In this document: piece after piece, positions 7,292 to 8,422 of the stretch
How positions within the stretch are numbered: position 1 is the stretch's first letter
Layout of the letters: every line of letters starts with the position of its first letter
Source: Lachnospiraceae bacterium
Lineage (GTDB): Bacteria > Bacillota > Clostridia > Lachnospirales > Lachnospiraceae
Assembly: GCA_024699395.1 (NCBI GenBank)
Contig: JAILPU010000153.1
Span: forward strand, 1 to 8,422
Length of the DNA: 8,422 bases
Direction of reading: 5' to 3'
The notes under the pieces: model-generated
The model's database searches: none
What the model was told of the DNA's origin: nothing
Seen by the model: the letters and a program-made list of their open reading frames with translations, nothing else
Program-made: the position numbers and the translations under genes

Positions 7292-8383
7292 TTATAGATC
7301 AAAATCATCATGTGGATTTACTTTGATATCAAAATCATCGCTTTCTTTTATATCCACATCAAACTCCAATACTCTCTTCGCGGGCTTCTTGGGAACCGGA
7401 AGGGGATTGGGAATAAGGTTGGGGCTCTTAGGTTCTTCGGAAGAATTCTTTACAACCTCTACTTTGTCCAAAACTTCTCCTTGGTCCATAAATGTCTCTA
7501 CAGATATGGTCTCTGCCATATCGTCAAACATAGGTCTGAAGGCATCCTTAACAGGCGAGGGCTCTTTGGCTTTCTTTGTTATAGTTTCGGAAAGAGAACG
7601 GAATGTAGAAGATGCTGTCTCAGCTACTTTATCAACCTTTTCAGCAACAGGATCAGCAACTGCCTCAACTGCCTCTGCAACAGGCTCGGTGAAAGATTCG
7701 AATGTGTTTGTTACATTCTCTGCTACTTCTTCGACTGTTTCAGTCACAGGCTCGGTGAATGTGTTGAATGAAGTTGTTGCATTTTCTGCAACTTCTTCAA
7801 CTGCCTCTGCAACAGGTTCTGTAAAGGTTTCAACCGTAGCTGTGACTTCCTCTACGGGAATACGCTCGGTTATGGGTTCATCAAGGAATCCCTTAGTCTC
7901 TTTAGCAACGTTGTCTATAAAATCATTTACTTCCTTAACCGGCATTTCCTTGGTTTTTGCATCGTTAACAAAATCATTAAAATCATTCTTAACTTCTGTA
8001 AAAACAGGGGCTGCTTCGGGCACATACTCTTCGATAGTATTATCTACCTGTTCAGGTACGTACTCTTCGATGGTGTTATCCATCTGCTGAGGTACATATT
8101 CCTCGATAGTTTCGTTAACCTGCCGGGGCACATATTCCTCAATGTTTTCGTTAACTTGTTCGGGCACATACTCTTCAACAGTGTTGTTAACCTGCTCAGG
8201 TACGTACTCTTCGATGGTGTTATCCATCTGCTGAGGTACATATTCCTCGATAGTGTTATCCATCTGCTGAGGTACATATTCCTCGATAGTTTCGTTCATC
8301 TGCTGAGGTACATACTCCTCGATAGTTTCGTTCATCTGCCGGGGCACATATTCCTCGATAGTTTCGTTCATCTGCCGGGGCAC
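7292..8383 (-). CDS. Acidic repeat-rich protein of unknown function, N-terminus missing, possibly interrupted
   Basis: Not recognised. The reading frame is open from 7292 (TAA) up to 8407, where an in-frame TAG (8410-8408) stops it. The boundary used here is the first GTG (8383-8381), which lies inside a repeat unit, so it is formal rather than a credible start. The repeat frame continues past the TAG to the window edge, so the real gene probably starts outside. From the GTG: ten 12-residue units (2-121, core EEYVP), a linker with two PV(K/E)EV segments, three 22-residue Ala/Val/Glu repeats (186-251, each starting (T/S)FTEPV), a Pro-rich stretch (NPLPVPKKP) and an Asp/Phe-rich tail ending DDFDL. 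No cysteine, no tryptophan, no membrane segment and no enzyme motif is visible. The composition suggests an extended, strongly acidic, partly helical protein. It ends 20 nt before ftsK, so co-transcription, and perhaps an envelope or division role, is plausible but unproven. Confidence 0.65.
   Translation of the reverse strand: MPRQMNETIEEYVPRQMNETIEEYVPQQMNETIEEYVPQQMDNTIEEYVPQQMDNTIEEYVPEQVNNTVEEYVPEQVNENIEEYVPRQVNETIEEYVPQQMDNTIEEYVPEQVDNTIEEYVPEAAPVFTEVKNDFNDFVNDAKTKEMPVKEVNDFIDNVAKETKGFLDEPITERIPVEEVTATVETFTEPVAEAVEEVAENATTSFNTFTEPVTETVEEVAENVTNTFESFTEPVAEAVEAVADPVAEKVDKVAETASSTFRSLSETITKKAKEPSPVKDAFRPMFDDMAETISVETFMDQGEVLDKVEVVKNSSEEPKSPNLIPNPLPVPKKPAKRVLEFDVDIKESDDFDIKVNPHDDFDL
7631..7828 (-). 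repeat. Three tandem 66-bp units encoding 22-residue helical repeats
   Basis: Units at 7763-7828, 7697-7762 and 7631-7696 each begin (T/S)FTEPV and continue with A/T, E, V and E residues. The first two read through VEEVAEN to a T-rich end; the third diverges after AVEAVADPV. Units one and three share at least 20 identical consecutive bases covering PVAEAVE, which points to duplication at the DNA level. The 22-residue period (two 11-mers) and the spacing of Val and Glu suit an amphipathic helix broken by a proline once per unit. A weaker related copy may continue to about residue 272. Confidence 0.8.
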
Positions 8384-8422
8384 ATACTCCTCAACAAAGT
8401 TGTTAAACTATTCGGGTACATA
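8021..8422 (-). repeat. 36-bp tandem array encoding a 12-residue EEYVP repeat
   Basis: Eleven contiguous 36-bp units (one with a stop) plus two codons of a further unit run to the window edge, so the true copy number is unknown. The encoded unit is P-(R/Q/E)-Q-(M/V)-(N/D)-(E/N)-(T/N)-(I/V)-E-E-Y-V. Units at 8201-8236 and 8057-8092 are identical in all 36 bases though three units lie between them, as expected from unequal crossover or conversion. Variation is mostly at positions 2 and 4-6. Position 2 alternates R, Q and E, changing unit charge, while P, EEYV and the Gln at position 3 are kept except in the outermost unit. There are no spacers, so it is not a CRISPR array. Confidence 0.92.
8408..8410 (-). 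other. In-frame TAG stop inside the 12-residue repeat array
   Basis: The outermost complete unit (8381-8416) reads P-E-stop-F-N-N-F-V-E-E-Y-V, where its neighbours have Q at the third position. CAG has become TAG. Two further codons in the same unit also differ from the unit at 8165-8200 (GTT to TTT, ACT to TTT), and every change is towards T on the minus strand. Before the stop, TAT GTA CCC GAA still encodes the repeat (YVPE), so this is a break within an array and not a natural gene end. It could be a true nonsense mutation, or sequencing or assembly error at a repetitive edge. Confidence 0.7.

Noticed and set aside
7179..8090. Long plus-strand reading frame (303 codons) rich in Ser/Thr/Ala/Val/Gly
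   Set aside because: It lies antisense to the repeat protein. The frame stays open because the repeats are multiples of 3 with biased codons, and its low-complexity pattern mirrors the 66-bp repeats. There is no recognisable domain, and it runs over the ftsK start.
8044..8277. Minus-strand alternative frame with repeated YLSRWIT-like units
   Set aside because: It is a shifted reading of the 36-bp array. Any frame free of stops in one unit is free in all, so the opening carries no evidence of coding.
8021..8422. CRISPR-like 36-bp repeats
   Set aside because: The units are contiguous with no spacers, vary at coding-relevant positions, and continue in frame into a protein. No cas genes are visible.

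Overview
This looks like a chromosomal core segment from a low-to-moderate-GC Bacillota, most likely a Lachnospiraceae-type clostridium. That placement is inference. It rests on the AT-leaning codon use, strong GGAGG/GAGGG ribosome binding sites, clostridial-style FtsK, Fhs and FolD proteins, and a zinc-ribbon/TPR/chitobiase-C-domain protein of a kind common in that family. No 16S or other phylogenetic marker is present. All genes are on the minus strand, so transcription runs from the right edge to the left edge.

In transcription order: (i) 8422 to 7292, the 3' part of a very repetitive, acidic protein gene. It holds a 36-bp/12-residue tandem array (repeat core EEYVP), then 22-residue helical repeats, then a Pro-rich and Asp/Phe-rich tail. 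An in-frame TAG interrupts the array near the window edge. (ii) 7271 to 4665, ftsK/spoIIIE DNA translocase, complete, apparently starting with TTG. (iii) 4636 to 2966, fhs (formate-tetrahydrofolate ligase), complete. (iv) 2955 to 2098, folD (methylene-THF dehydrogenase/methenyl-THF cyclohydrolase), complete. (v) 2095 to 665, a membrane-anchored zinc-ribbon protein with a TPR-like region and two chitobiase C-terminal-like beta domains, function unknown. (vi) 605 to 1, the 5' two thirds of an nfnA-like ferredoxin-NADP+ reductase alpha subunit, cut by the window edge.

Gene spacing is very tight: 20, 28, 10, 2 and 59 nt. I see no convincing promoter, so much of the block may be one transcript. 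The only sizeable intergenic gap (606-664) holds a 12-bp stem-loop with a U-run behind it, which could partly terminate or modulate transcription before nfnA. Metabolically, Fhs and FolD together link formate to 5,10-methylene-THF using ATP and NADP(H), and an Nfn-type reductase would balance NADPH with ferredoxin and NADH. No stretch over 300 bases lacks a gene, and I see no RNA genes, insertion sequences, CRISPR arrays or phage genes.

The best candidate for something undescribed is the repeat protein immediately upstream of ftsK, with its two repeat families and possible break. The zinc-ribbon protein coupled to folD is second.
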